Shown: one piece after another, positions 34,001 to 41,653 of the stretch
Layout of the letters: every line of letters starts with the position of its first letter
How positions within the stretch are numbered: the first letter of the stretch is position 1
Origin: Pagrus major
Lineage: Eukaryota; Chordata; Actinopteri; Spariformes; Sparidae
Assembly (NCBI RefSeq): GCF_040436345.1
Contig: NC_133219.1
Coordinates: 24,216,709-24,280,708 of the forward strand
Reading direction: 5' to 3'
DNA: 64,000 nucleotides
Position numbers and translations under genes: made by a program
Notes under the pieces: generated by a model
The model's database searches: none
Told to the model about the DNA's origin: nothing
Seen by the model: the letters and a program-made list of their open reading frames with translations, nothing else

Positions 34001-35774
34001 AAGATAGTTATTTATTATTTTTTTTATTCATAATTATTGAATCTCATTCTCAGGTCTTCAAATACTGACGCTTTCAGATGGCCACCTGGGAACTATCCTT
34101 CTCTAGAATCTGCTTCATCTTATTTGACATTTACATTAATTTCTCAGGGAATAATGCATGGATCTTAATGAAAAAATCAGGCATATATGGGTGGCTGGTA
34201 TCTATGAGCTAGTGCTGTACAGAAAACTCATCTGCAGTGGTTTTGATTATCAATGAATCATTATTTTAAGCAAAAATGGCAAAAAAAAAAGGTTAATATT
34301 TTGTTTTTTATATTCTTACAGGTAAAACTAAACCACATTTGGGTTTTTGACTGTTGGTTAGGAAAAATCAAGACATTTTAAACTGACACCAACAGATCTG
34401 GGCATCTTTGACGGCCATTTTTCTAAATTTGCCGACGATTTGTTCACTAAGCGATTAACTGATTAATCAAGGAAACAGTCATTGAATAATTGGCTGCAGC
34501 AATTTGAAGCCATCACCAACAAGCACACATAACATGATGAATCACAGATGTGGAAAAAAACAGAGAAACAAGTCCACACCTGTGCAAAAAAACTGCCCCT
34601 CCACACACACACTGAAGCCTGCAGACCTCAGCTCTCCAACTGATTATGTTTGTGACTGATCAACCGATTCACTGACTGACAGATTGACTCTCTGAGTGAT
34701 TGATGATGAGCCTCATCATTCACAGAGAGGCTTTGCCTCATTTTCACTGCTTTCACTCCAACATCCTCCCACAACCAGACCACAGAGAGCTGTGTCCGCT
34801 CATGCAGATGTTTGTGCGCCTGCTGTCAGTGATCTAATGTTTGCATCTGTGCACAGAGAAAACATCTCTGAAATTAAACTGAGGCAGAAGCTTCCTCGTG
34901 AACAACCATGTGAGAGGAGCTGCCATCCTCCCTAAAACAACTTCATTTGCATCTGCACTGACAGGTTTTTCTTGTTTTCCAGCCCACCATGAGGAACATT
35001 CATAGAGAGGGAGCATCAGGCAGAAACAGATCATTCTGGGTCATTATAATGAGCCCTGCCTTGCAAGGTGTTTAAAGTCACTTCAGGGAGGCTGGGCTTT
35101 CCCTTTTACAGTCTATTACCTCGGATTTAGACTCAGAGGCTGCTTGTTGCTGAGGACAGATCTGCTAAATTGTTTCTTTTTAGCCAGGAGGCAAACGAGC
35201 AGAGGCAGAATTACAAACACAATATCCCTCCTCTTCCCAGAATTGAGGATTTAAGGCAAACTGTGCGGATTTTAAGCCGGATTTTTTTTTTTTTTTTTTT
35301 AAGTCACGCGTGTATCACTTGCCGCCACATGTGTAGATATTTCCACTCAGAACAGATAAAGCAAACATGCTTGACAAAAAAAAAAAAAAACATTTGGAGG
35401 GAGCGAGAAGGAGGAAAGTCGCGGTGGACGACGTGATGCCAAGTGACACTTGCTGCTGGAAGCCGTCTGCAGAGGAGCGTCTCCTCCTCAGCCTCCAGCA
35501 GGGCTGCAATTACATAACTTCACTCCCAAACTCAGCTTTCGGCAAAAGTGGGAGCAAATGAGGCGCCGGGGGAAGCAGAAAATTAGATAAAATATCATTT
35601 CTCGCCAACAAGTAGAAGCCTGGCGAGCAGATCCAGGCTGTTGATTTAACTTACGCGTTTGTTTTTGCTTTAACACCTGCAGAATAAAATTTAAAAAAAA
35701 AATCATTTCAACCTGTCGCCTCGTCGTGCGTACGACAACAGCAAATGATGCCCATGTCCGTGTCTTACCTGCAT
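305..35774 (-). CDS. kcnip3: kcnip3 (KChIP3 / calsenilin / DREAM), 5' part of gene with five alternative N-terminal exons
   Basis: KChIPs are EF-hand proteins of the neuronal calcium sensor family. They bind the cytosolic N-terminus of Kv4 channels and set their trafficking and gating; KChIP3 is also described as calsenilin and as the transcriptional repressor DREAM. The shared exons give [20 protein letters not shown], then [20 protein letters not shown] and [20 protein letters not shown]. This matches the KChIP3 paralogue better than KChIP1, 2 or 4, notably in SSDSDLEL and [11 protein letters not shown]. Exons seen: 305-374 and 486-610 (shared), and alternative N-terminal exons 2480-2591, 8810-8915, 13340-13445, 18108-18195 and 22434-22608, plus a probable mini-exon at 35769-35774. 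The EF-hand core lies outside the window, so the gene is partial. Gene symbol certainty is high because two independent stretches (shared exon and canonical N-terminus) both point to KChIP3. Confidence 0.95.
486..610 (-). CDS. kcnip3: kcnip3 shared exon 2 (first common exon)
   Basis: A 125-bp exon with acceptor AG at 612-611 after a pyrimidine-rich tract, and donor GT at 485-484. It enters in phase 1, completing Asp with the G supplied by whichever alternative exon precedes it, and leaves in phase 0. It encodes [20 protein letters not shown] then [21 protein letters not shown]. 125 bp is the usual length of this exon in KChIP genes. The donor reads AAT/gtacat, a poor match to the GTRAGT consensus, though phase and homology leave no doubt about the boundary. 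It is the common target for all five alternative upstream exons in this window. Confidence 0.97.
611..2479 (-). other. kcnip3 intron between the 2.5-kb alternative exon and exon 2
   Basis: Intron sequence. It contains purine-rich runs near 630-720 and 1140-1240 on the plus strand (pyrimidine-rich on the gene strand) and otherwise AT-rich unique sequence. The open frames here are short and have no family resemblance. Confidence 0.7.
2480..2591 (-). CDS. kcnip3: kcnip3 alternative first exon, membrane-segment type (KChIP4-like 'EGLQTVG' N-terminus)
   Basis: A 37-codon exon starting at ATG 2591-2589 and ending in phase 1 at 2480 before donor GTGAGA. It encodes [14 protein letters not shown], then the hydrophobic stretch [20 protein letters not shown], then TET. 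The uncharged run from about residue 11 to 32 looks like a membrane segment. The EGLQTVG and LLGLID motifs match, from memory, an alternative KCNIP4 N-terminus of the same length. KChIPs with such hydrophobic N-termini are described as altering Kv4 surface expression and slowing inactivation. Spliced to exon 2 it reads [13 protein letters not shown]. An in-frame ATG 30 bases upstream (2621) would add an acidic/basic peptide unlike the family, so MSVRW is preferred. Confidence 0.92.
3725..4105 (+). repeat. dispersed repeat copy A1 (family also at 33.9-34.2 kb and 19.5 kb)
   Basis: Shares several blocks with 33895-34215: 'gaggatgggtctc', 'ggatctggataaa/ggatccggataaa', 'atttctcagggaataat', 'gatctcaatgaaaaa/gatcttaatgaaaaa', and 'ggtggctggtatct'. 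The downstream tail ('ggctatcgagtatggta...ggattaggcttga...actgttgagcc') recurs at 19540-19592. I recall similar sequence as a common retroelement-derived repeat in fish but cannot name the family with confidence. Confidence 0.65.
5463..5612. repeat. AT-rich dispersed repeat family B, copy 1
   Basis: Shows the pattern 'gctgaaacaatgagtcaatt...gccagttaattac...gcaactatgttgacaattg...aaatgtgagaatttgctgc'. Related sequence is seen at 15205-15335, 34240-34505, 43735-44010, 56413-56600 and 61436-61545, in both orientations. The recurring blocks are 'caaatgtgaggatttgctgct', 'tttgggttttggactgttggt' and 'gattaatcaa..gaaa'. This is a high-copy element, probably a non-autonomous DNA transposon, but no clean ends are visible here. 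Confidence 0.5.
5625..5785 (+). repeat. dispersed repeat C, copy 1
   Basis: Aligns by eye with 23545-23720. Shared blocks are 'tgagatcaaaa.gaagg', 'tggt.tg', 'gggtactga/gagtactga', 'gaatgttgac/taatgttgac', 'ggctggtgtgat' and 'caagatggtctct'. Neither copy has a long open frame. The spacing between blocks is conserved, so this is a repeat pair rather than chance similarity. Confidence 0.65.
6486..6513 (+). repeat. (GGA)n microsatellite
   Basis: About nine GGA/GAG units in the kcnip3 intron, ending in 'ggaaggac'. Confidence 0.9.
7124..7145 (+). repeat. (ATT)n microsatellite
   Basis: About seven ATT units within an AT-rich stretch. Confidence 0.9.
7325..7362 (+). repeat. possible LINE/SINE 3'-tail remnant
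   Basis: The segment reads 'ttattgtaaagcacttta' and then 'tataaataaaat'. This resembles the 3' tails of fish LINE/SINE copies, which commonly read GTAAAGCRCTTTATAAATAAAA. No coding part is attached, and the call rests on this short match only. Confidence 0.35.
8183..8573. mobile_element. hAT-like non-autonomous element (CAGTG...CRCTG ends)
   Basis: Starts CAGTGTTGGAAAGTAACTAA and ends ACAACGCTG, which are imperfect inverted ends. The interior is rich in 'aagtac', 'tactttgtacttcgac' and 'gttacttttcagatta', a pattern I recall from many copies in spiny-rayed fish genomes. Its length of roughly 0.4 kb and lack of any open frame make it non-autonomous. I could not see an 8-bp target duplication at the ends I chose. 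A related fragment lies at about 48315-48560. Confidence 0.6.
8810..8915 (-). CDS. kcnip3: kcnip3 alternative first exon, membrane-segment type (KChIP3x/4a-like)
   Basis: A 35-codon exon from ATG 8915-8913 to the phase-1 G at 8810, followed by donor GTAAGG. It encodes [20 protein letters not shown] then [15 protein letters not shown], and splices to exon 2 as [13 protein letters not shown]. Residues 7-21 form a strongly hydrophobic segment. The layout G-EL/EM-AIxVxIxLF-x-K-QFGxxE matches the K-channel inactivation suppressor (KIS) type N-terminus of KChIP4a and the KChIP3x/2x variants. Those variants are described as membrane-inserted, ER-retaining and slowing Kv4 inactivation. The upstream frame stays open to 9038, but that part is unlike any family member, so MGIQ is taken as the start. 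Confidence 0.95.
10135..10173 (+). repeat. (AGC)13 trinucleotide repeat
   Basis: Thirteen uninterrupted AGC units. On the minus strand this reads GCT and gives a poly-Cys frame that is not a real protein. Confidence 0.95.
10850..11400 (+). repeat. degenerate tandem repeat (minisatellite-like), about 20-24 bp unit
   Basis: Some two dozen imperfect copies of 'ttgcttctctttgtggttgt' with variants (tgcatctctttgtgg, tgtgtctctttgtgg). The unit length varies, so the array shifts frame and makes several overlapping pseudo-open frames rich in Ser-Leu-Cys. Copies are cleanest at about 10900-11240 and decay outward. Confidence 0.85.
11626..11648 (+). repeat. (CA)n microsatellite
   Basis: About eleven CA units in intron sequence, followed by further CA-rich sequence. 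Confidence 0.9.
12289..12489 (+). repeat. (CG)n(CA)n tract followed by an inverted (TG)n tract
   Basis: Positions 12291-12301 read ACGCGCGCGCG and run directly into CA repeats to 12338. A TG tract follows at about 12459-12489. The two dinucleotide tracts are complementary on the same strand, about 120 bases apart. Confidence 0.9.
13340..13445 (-). CDS. kcnip3: kcnip3 alternative first exon, MGAVM (KChIP1-like) type
   Basis: A 35-codon exon from ATG 13445-13443 to the phase-1 G at 13340, followed by donor GTAGGC. It encodes [20 protein letters not shown] then [15 protein letters not shown], and splices to exon 2 as [13 protein letters not shown]. The MGAVM start is that of the main KChIP1 N-terminus, which is N-myristoylated on Gly2. 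The basic run around residues 11-18 and the final 'RYHR' (compare the KChIP1 'QYQR' end) fit the same class. Cys21 and Cys25 could be palmitoylated, which is only a guess. The frame also has an ATG four codons upstream (13457), but Gly2 after MGAVM supports the chosen start. Less certain than the membrane-type exons because similarity is confined to the two ends. Confidence 0.83.
15205..15335. repeat. AT-rich dispersed repeat family B, copy 2
   Basis: Contains 'gtaaacagaatatctttggg' and 'ttttggtcagac', then 'caccttggattctggg...gataattgttagctgcagccc'. This is the same layout as the copies at 34.2-34.5 kb and 61.4 kb. Confidence 0.5.
17100..17240. repeat. fish 'AAAAGTACCA' repeat remnant
   Basis: The blocks 'aagtaaaagtaccagaac', 'tgtaaaaatactccattacg' and 'agtaaaagtcct' are typical of a common dispersed element of spiny-rayed fish. 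The copy is short and lacks ends. Confidence 0.45.
18108..18195 (-). CDS. kcnip3: kcnip3 alternative first exon, Cys-rich ITGTL (KChIP1-like) type
   Basis: A short exon of 29 codons from ATG 18195-18193 to the phase-1 G at 18108, followed by donor GTATTT. It encodes [20 protein letters not shown] then GFITGTLVQ, and joins exon 2 as [13 protein letters not shown]. From memory, human KCNIP1 has an alternative N-terminus of exactly 29 residues with Cys at positions 4 and 8, a basic/aromatic middle and ITGTL near the end before Asp. All these positions match here. Cys4, Cys8 and Cys18 may be lipid-modified. The exon is easily missed because it is only 88 bp. Evidence is length, residue positions, donor and phase; no transcript data are available. 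Confidence 0.83.
18519..18557 (+). repeat. (TCC)n/(TTC)n microsatellite
   Basis: About nine TCC units followed by TTC units, pyrimidine-rich on the plus strand. Confidence 0.9.
19540..19592 (+). repeat. fragment of dispersed repeat A (tail only)
   Basis: Reads 'gagggctatcaagtctcata', then 'ctggattaggcttgagactg' and 'ttgggcc'. This parallels 4012-4072, where the same blocks occur in the same order. Confidence 0.5.
21120..21715 (+). repeat. polypurine domain, about 0.6 kb
   Basis: The plus strand is overwhelmingly A and G, built from variations of aggaaa, ggagacaag, gaagtaggaaagg and aagggg. It looks like a decayed purine satellite. The minus-strand open frames through it are low complexity (Ser/Phe/Pro/Leu) and are not genes. 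Confidence 0.8.
22434..22608 (-). CDS. kcnip3: kcnip3 canonical N-terminal exon (calsenilin/DREAM type)
   Basis: A 175-bp exon with acceptor TTCAG ending at 22609 and phase-1 donor G/GTGAGA after 22434. It encodes [20 protein letters not shown], then [20 protein letters not shown] and [18 protein letters not shown]. This closely follows mammalian KChIP3: DGSLLGD, KWQ-PR-SR-ALM-CCLVKWI. The adjacent cysteines correspond to the palmitoylation site described for this type of N-terminus. No ATG lies in frame inside the first part of the exon, and a good acceptor with a long TC tract sits just upstream. This is therefore an internal coding exon that needs an upstream exon ending in phase 0 (candidate at 35769-35774). 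Confidence 0.95.
22627..22659 (+). repeat. (GA)n microsatellite = (TC)n polypyrimidine tract of the kcnip3 acceptor
   Basis: About 16 GA units on the plus strand. On the gene strand it is a TC run ending about 18 bases before the CAG acceptor at 22609, so it sits in the polypyrimidine/branch-site zone. Confidence 0.9.
23545..23720 (+). repeat. dispersed repeat C, copy 2
   Basis: Counterpart of 5625-5785, ending in 'ggctggtgtgat...cacaagatggtctct'. The blocks are collinear, with small insertions between copies. Confidence 0.65.
25602..25834 (+). repeat. two long (CA)n microsatellites
   Basis: CA tracts with a few GACA interruptions at about 25602-25672 and 25785-25834, separated by roughly 110 bp of unique sequence. 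Confidence 0.95.
26150..26340 (+). pseudogene. LINE-type reverse-transcriptase C-terminal remnant
   Basis: A plus-strand reading contains [20 protein letters not shown] followed by [20 protein letters not shown] and [12 protein letters not shown]. Non-LTR retrotransposon ORF2 proteins of fish commonly end with a Cys-containing segment of the form 'C..C...VE.E.HFL..C..Y..IR'. The order and spacing of E-(T/D)-E-x-H-(V/F)-L-L-x-(C/Y)-x-x-Y match. Key Cys residues are replaced and no upstream RT domain is in frame, so this is a dead fragment. Family not determined. Confidence 0.5.
30805..31028 (+). repeat. (TG)n tract followed by inverted (CA)n tract
   Basis: TG repeats at 30805-30859 and CA repeats at 31002-31028, with about 140 bp of unique sequence between. 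Confidence 0.95.
33895..34215 (+). repeat. dispersed repeat A, copy 2
   Basis: Shares with 3725-4105 the blocks 'ggaggatgggtctc', 'ggatccggataaagg', 'atttctcagggaataatgca', 'gatcttaatgaaaaa' and 'ggtggctggtatct'. Slightly diverged and without ends that I can define. Confidence 0.65.
34240..34505. repeat. AT-rich dispersed repeat family B, copy 3
   Basis: Shows 'attttaagcaaaaatggc', 'tttgggtttttgactgttgg', and 'gcgattaactgattaatcaa' followed by 'ggaaacagtcattgaataat'. This is the most complete copy of the family in the window. Confidence 0.55.
35769..35774 (-). CDS. kcnip3: candidate kcnip3 first coding exon (Met-Gln) with 5' UTR upstream
   Basis: On the minus strand ATGCAG is followed immediately by GTAAGA, a near-perfect donor, leaving phase 0. 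Joined to the acceptor at 22609 this gives Met-Gln-Ala-Asp-Gly, compatible with the mammalian KChIP3 start Met-Gln. The ATG has A at -3. The flanking 35.77-35.9 kb sequence is relatively CpG-rich, as expected for a 5' UTR/promoter. Support is indirect: with only two codons there is no homology to test, and the intron would be 13 kb. Another upstream exon could be the real one. Confidence 0.45.
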
Positions 35775-36016
35775 GTTTCCGTGTGTTGTGACGGCGACAC
35801 CGATGGCTGATTTCTGTCCGAGTGTGTCCTCTCTGCGTGGACCCTCAACCTCCGACTGCCGCTCCGCTGGATGCGAAGGAATGTGCGCACACACATCCAC
35901 ACGCACATCCACACATCCACACACACACACACACGGACATATAGAGGGAAGGGGTGGGGGTGGAGTGAGGGGTGCAGTCAGAGAGGAAACAAGTGGACCA
36001 TCATCTTTTACAGTGT

Positions 36017-36041
36017 GATGAGGATGATGATGATGATGATG
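36017..36041 (+). repeat. (ATG)n microsatellite
   Basis: About eight GAT/ATG units. On the minus strand this encodes a poly-His run in a spurious frame. Confidence 0.9.
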
Positions 36042-36423
36042 TGAAGACAAAGTCAACAGGCTGCCAGCAGAGTTGATTCTCCTCATGCTTCAGCTGAAAA
36101 CATCACCTGCAGGAGGCTGAACACCTGGACCACAGCTGATCCACAGCACCAGAAAAGAGGAGCTACTGTGGGGTTTTTATGAACACACAGTGTGTATTTT
36201 ATCCTTTACCTCTCTTGTGCTGCAGTAGTGGTGGATTTCCTCCCCTCTGGTATAATAATAGCCTATAAAATCTCTTAATATAGGTTTTTTTTAACTAATG
36301 GCTTCATTAATCGTTACTACATAGTCTAATAATGCTGTGTGGATCACTTATAAGCCTTTAATATGAACATGCCTTTGGTTGATGTTTATCTCTAAACTCT
36401 TTTTATCATGATAAACCCTTTAA

Positions 36424-37012
36424 AGGAATAGTTCTTCAATAAAAGAAAATTCAGTCATTGTCTACTCACCCTCACGCCGATGGAAAGTCAAGGTCAAGTT
36501 TCATAGTCGACAAAACATTTCTGGAGCTTCACAGCAAAACTGAGTTGCAGCTTTCTCCTACACAGCTGAAGCTGACGGGGAGTTGTTTTAAAACGTATAA
36601 AAACATCCGAATAAGAAACATAAAATGACTCGTCTGGTGTTATCTAAGCCAAGAAATCCAAATTAATTTGAAAAGATGTTATCTGCACCCTTTTTAAAGA
36701 TGAAAAGCCAAGATAAAAGCGTACACCATCTGAAGTGGGTGCAGAAGCTTGACTGTGCGTGGAGCATGTAAATAACATCTTTTCAAAGCAATTTAAGGAT
36801 GTTCGCTCCCTCCAGGATGTTGATCCATTTTGGGGTTTTTTGGGTTGTTTTTAAAACAACTCCCCATCTACTTCAGCTGTTTTAAGAGAATGCTGCAACT
36901 CTGTTTTGCTGTGAAGCTCCAGAAATGCTTTGTGGACTACGAAATTTCACCTCCATCGGCATGAAGCTGAGCAGATAATGACCGAAATTTTATTTTTGAG
37001 TGAACTGTTCCT
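36424..37012. mobile_element. foldback MITE with TTAA target-site duplication
   Basis: The left end is TTAA|AGGAATAGTTC (TTAA at 36420-36423) and the right end is GAACTGTTCCT|TTAA (TTAA at 37013-37016). The arms are long imperfect inverted repeats. Left-arm blocks 'catttctggagcttcacagc', 'gagttgcagc' and 'ggggagttgttttaaaa' recur reverse-complemented between about 36840 and 36980. An inner pair ('ttgaaaagatgttat' at about 36668 against 'ataacatcttttcaa' at about 36772) continues the fold, leaving a loop of under 100 bp. No open frame is present, so it is non-autonomous. The TTAA site suggests a piggyBac/Kolobok-type source. Confidence 0.88.
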
Positions 37013-39340
37013 TTAACGACTCACAGTACCTTGTGGCAGCAGGTAATGCTTCACCTAAACCCCTCCTCCTGGCATTCTTAAGCAGCTTATAGACACTTTT
37101 AGACACAAATTCTCCGTAACATGGCCGACTATTGTGTAGTTGTGAGGACATCTTCATGTGTAGCTTCCTATGAAGCACCTGTAATCCTGTTAAGTGTGTG
37201 TCTTGATTATTAAACAGATGTATTAATTGTTGATATGCTGGTTGTAAAGAATACATAGGGGGATCTTAGGTGCTGCTGGGCTGCAGCTGGAGTTAAATCC
37301 ATTTATTGACAACTTATTAACATTTACAACTGCTGGCTTGATTAATTAATTGTAAGAACTCTTTATTGATATTTCATAAGGATGTATAGCTGCAGGTGAC
37401 TTACCCATGTTTGCTGTAGGTTTACCAAAAGTAAGACATCTGATGATCATAAAACAGTCATGAAGAAAGAGGATAGACGTATTAGACGTCCAGTAGACAA
37501 GAAAAATTATTCGCCAATTTGGCCTTTTTCATTCATTGTTCCTCTTCTTCGTGATCACTGTGGCCAATTTCAGCATGTCAAGTACAGAGAGGGGGGGTCC
37601 TTTGAGTGTGTGAGTGTGTGTGTTGCATTAGATTACAGTATGTGATTGCCATTAGAGTGATTGGTACAGAAATGCAATTACAGCCCTGCTGGAGAATCCG
37701 TGCGCTTGGTGAGGAACTGAATCAATTTAGGTGACCTTGGCTCTCTGTGAAGCTGCCCGGAGCAGAGAGAGGGAGCCAGAGACGGAGAGAGACTGTAGCA
37801 AGATGCTAAATAGCAATCAAGCCAGGTCAAGCATCCTCACACATAACGCTGATTGCATAATGAACAGCCAAGAAATGTAAATAGCCTGCAGGATGAATGA
37901 GGAAGGCCATCTGACTAATAAAACTGCTTCCTATTAGCCACCAAAGCTGAAGACACATTTCCATATGTTCCCACATGAGCCACATAGCACCGAAGAAGGC
38001 ATGCTGAGAAAAACACAGTCATGTGGGGTTTCATTTCGGTGCTAGCCTCCAGCATGTCCACTACAAAAAGCATTTTGTCTGTAGCGTTCACTTTGAATTC
38101 CTTCTGTCTTATGTAAAGATGCTGGACATAGATATGGTGAACCCGCAGTGGTCACGCAGGCCACACCCTCACATCAGTAAGAAAAAAGAGCAATTCAATA
38201 CTGTTTAACAAATTCAAACGTAAAATCATTCAGTACTGCAAACACACAACACATAACACCAACAAAAGGGAGGAGGGGGGCAGCAGACCGATGCATCAAT
38301 TCAACACAGAACCATCAATTTCACCCAACCTGACAAATTAGTCAGTTTGGGGTATGTAGACCGTCATGTAGTGCACAGAACCGGCAAACACAAACACGCA
38401 TGACTAAAACTCATTTTAATCACATCTTGTCGACGCCTTTTTGGCCGACGGACCAAGTTGAATTGATTGGTTGTTCAGTTTAGTGAATCAGCGCACGAGA
38501 AGAGAATCCCCTGAAGCCCTGTCACTGTACTGCGCAGAACGGGCAAGCTAGTTGGCCGTCGGCTGTAGTCCTTGTGGTGTGTTCAAGTGCAGGTTTTTGG
38601 CTGAAACAAAGGTGACATGAGGCGATGCAGCAGTCGTCCTTCGTCACAAATTCTCTGCTGTCAGTTTGGTGTGTCTGGACCACAAGGACTTCTTATATAG
38701 ACAGAAAATTTTAAATGCTACTTGAAAAAAATGAGTTCTGACATTTGTAAGCATAAAGCCACTGGATATTTTTAAGGAGACCTTGGGACAGTTTCCAGCC
38801 ATGTTTGTTGCCAAAGGTATTTTCCCTACCTTTCTTTTTTAGTCTAAACCTAACCAGATAATTAGCACAGCGTTGTCACAACATGAAATAGAAAGTTTCA
38901 CCTAAACAAATGTTAAATTGAAACATAAAGAAATGTAAAGTTTCAACATATAACATAAGTTTTAACAGTGAATGTCATGGCAACACAATATTCATTCTTT
39001 GGAAATATCACTAACTTCTGAAAGGTTGCATCACACGGTAAGACAAAATACACTTGCCTTACATAAACTTCTCGTCCTAAGAGACAACCAACATGTAATC
39101 TCAGACAGACACACCTTATGACACAGTTTGGTGAGAAAATTACCTGCTGATTATAAATCTGCTGAGGATATGCAGCTCAATATAACAAGGTCTCTTTGGA
39201 AAGGTCAAAAGTTGAGGGAAAGATTATAACTCTCTTAAAGTTCTTATCTCTAAAGTGGCTTTTAACAAAGTGGGTTTTTTCTGTCTCGCCCGTTATCTCC
39301 ATCTTCATCTCCGCCTGTCCTCTCTCATCTTGTTTCCCAC

Positions 39341-39343
<3 letters not shown>

Positions 39344-39429
<86 letters not shown>

Positions 39430-39569
39430 TCACAGCTGATACCACACAAATAATTGCATCTCCTCCCACTGGGTGAGCATCATTTAGAGGCCAATGAGAG
39501 AGGACAGCGTATTAACATGTGAGTGATGGAGAGAGTGAAGATTTACACGAGAGGGACACACACACACAT

Positions 39570-39600
<31 letters not shown>

Positions 39601-39760
39601 CATACGCAAACTCTTTACCCGTCTTCTGTTTCTTTTCTTTCTTTTTGTCTTTGTTGTACTCGACCATCCCAATATGTTATTCTTTAAGCCTCCACCCTAC
39701 CAATGCAAACACACACAAACACACGCACGCACACACACACACACATGCACACACACACGC
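39344..39760 (+). repeat. cluster of three CA-rich microsatellites
   Basis: (CA)n at 39344-39426 with one GACA interruption, (CA)n/(CACG)n at 39555-39602, and (CA)n/(CACG)n at about 39707-39760. All are on the same strand within 420 bp. Confidence 0.93.
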
Positions 39761-41239
39761 AGAGCATTCGATTTTTGTCTTCCTCACAGCGAGGAAGGAT
39801 AACAGGTATCAGAGAGTATGGCTCGGTAGGACAAACAATCAGTGCAAGGTTCAGCTCCATCTGAACCCACACAGAATAGACATGATGGAAACAGCTCTGG
39901 TTGAAGATCTGCAGCGGCCCTCTGATCCTTGGGGGATATAACATGGTTGACCAGGGCTGTTTGAATCAGCCGCTTGTTCCCCCCCAAGGACATCCATAGT
40001 CTCTGTTGAAGAGGAGGAAGGACAGCAAACACACTGTGAGAGAAGGGACAGATGCGGAGGCAACGCTGTGTTCTTACTGGAGAGACACAGCAGTATTTAA
40101 TACTGCCATTTAAAATGGGCAAGTATGTATTGAGGTCTGACCCCCAGTTTGGGCACCAGTTCTTCAGTGGTGTTCAGATGAGTCCACGTTTATTGCCCCT
40201 GATTGATTTGTGTGATTTGTAACTTTCCTGCTATTTGTATTTAACCGTGCTGTTATATATTTTGCGCATAACAAATTACATTAGAAGTGGTCAGATTAAA
40301 CTGAACCAGTTTATTTGTTAAGTGTTTTTAAGATTGACATTAAGTACTGTTTAACACATTTCTGTGGGAGTTCAATTGATTTGAGATGTGGAGACTACAC
40401 AACATATAATTCAGCGAGCCTTCAGTCTGCGTTTTCGCTCATTTGAATCTTTTATTTTTGTGAATGTGACAGAGCATGATAATTGGATGTTAGTTGCGTC
40501 ATTGAATCACAGCGTACAGCTGAAAGGAAGCATCTGCTGTTATGTTTATCATCTCATTTATTCATGTTTGTCCTTCAGTTTGTCGTTTGTCTGTATGTCC
40601 TCTAGAGGTTTCCCACCAACACATAACACAACTCAGCTGGCACCGGACGTCAGTTTAACATCAGAAAGGTGTTGCACTGATGTTGGACAGATGTAAACTA
40701 TGTTTTTAGTTGGAAATTAAAATCAGGTTTACATCAAAACCCAATAACAGCTTGATATCAACTTCCAACATTGGATAGATGAAACAAATGCAACAGAAAG
40801 ACTACTCTTATTGTGTTCTGCCTCTTACCTCAGTGTCTCATTTGTGTGTGATTTATGTGATTTAGTTGATGCACGACTGCACTGTCCTTATGAGATTAAT
40901 AATCATCTATCTACATTATCTGCGGGAGGTGTAGCGTCAAGTGTAAGTGTGTTTTCGTTAAATATCAACTAGTTTCCCAATGATACCTGAGTAATTTCTA
41001 CAGTTGTCTGGCATCCAGTGACAGTATTTTTTCAAAAGCAAAATCAATGTAGGCTAATTTAATGTGTTTAAAATGAACATCAGACAGGCAAATAAGTATT
41101 ACTGAAATTAATATTACCCAGTGTTACAGTCGGGTTATCCACAAGCTCAAGGCCTCACCACTGAATCAAAGTAAACACTGAAGGTACAGGGAAACACAAT
41201 CAGCCAAAAAACATCCAAATTAACGCAGTTAAATATTAA

Positions 41240-41653
41240 AGGAGACATATTCTGCTCATTTTCAGGTTCATAACTTTATTTTGGGTTACTGCTAGAGTAG
41301 GTTTACATGCTTTAATGCTCTGTATTCCCCCTCCGTCTGAACCCCTCTGTTTTAGCTCCTATCCCCGCTCCCATATACCCAGTCTGCTCTGATTGGTCAG
41401 CTCAAACATGCCTGACCCAGCAACACTAACTACAACAGGGCTGCTGTGCTTATTCTTAGGCGCCAAACTACCTACTAGATATGAATTATGCAAATGTGTG
41501 ACTCAGTGACATAGTATGATGTCACAAAGTCACAGAATTAAAGTTGAGACTACTCTTGAGGCGTTCAGGAGCAGTGTTTTCTGGAAGAGAGGAACTTCTG
41601 TTCTCTTATACATGCATAACAACGAAAAAATGAAAAAGCACAATAGGTCTACT
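41240..41653. mobile_element. TTAA-flanked non-autonomous DNA element
   Basis: The left end is TTAA|AGGAGACATATT (TTAA at 41236-41239) and the right end is AATAGGTCTACT|TTAA (TTAA at 41654-41657), a 12-bp imperfect terminal inverted repeat. The interior ('tcattttcaggttcataac', 'gtctgctctgattggtcagc') is familiar from multicopy fish repeats. It has no transposase frame. It is a different family from the 36.4-kb element, although both use TTAA. Confidence 0.78.

Larger units (their letters stand above)
22609..35768 (-). other. kcnip3 first intron (candidate)
   Basis: About 13 kb. The 3' end carries a TC microsatellite directly upstream of the acceptor. Inside are CA/TG tracts (25602-25834, 30805-31028), a purine-rich zone at about 24700-25250, a LINE-like protein remnant (26150-26340), and dispersed repeats at 23545-23720, 33895-34215 and 34240-34505. 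No independent gene was found. Many short open frames here are repeat-derived. Confidence 0.55.

Noticed and set aside
35703..36086. 127-aa minus-strand frame including a His run
   Set aside because: The His run comes from an ATG microsatellite; the frame covers the probable kcnip3 5' UTR and only its last Met-Gln is proposed to be coding.
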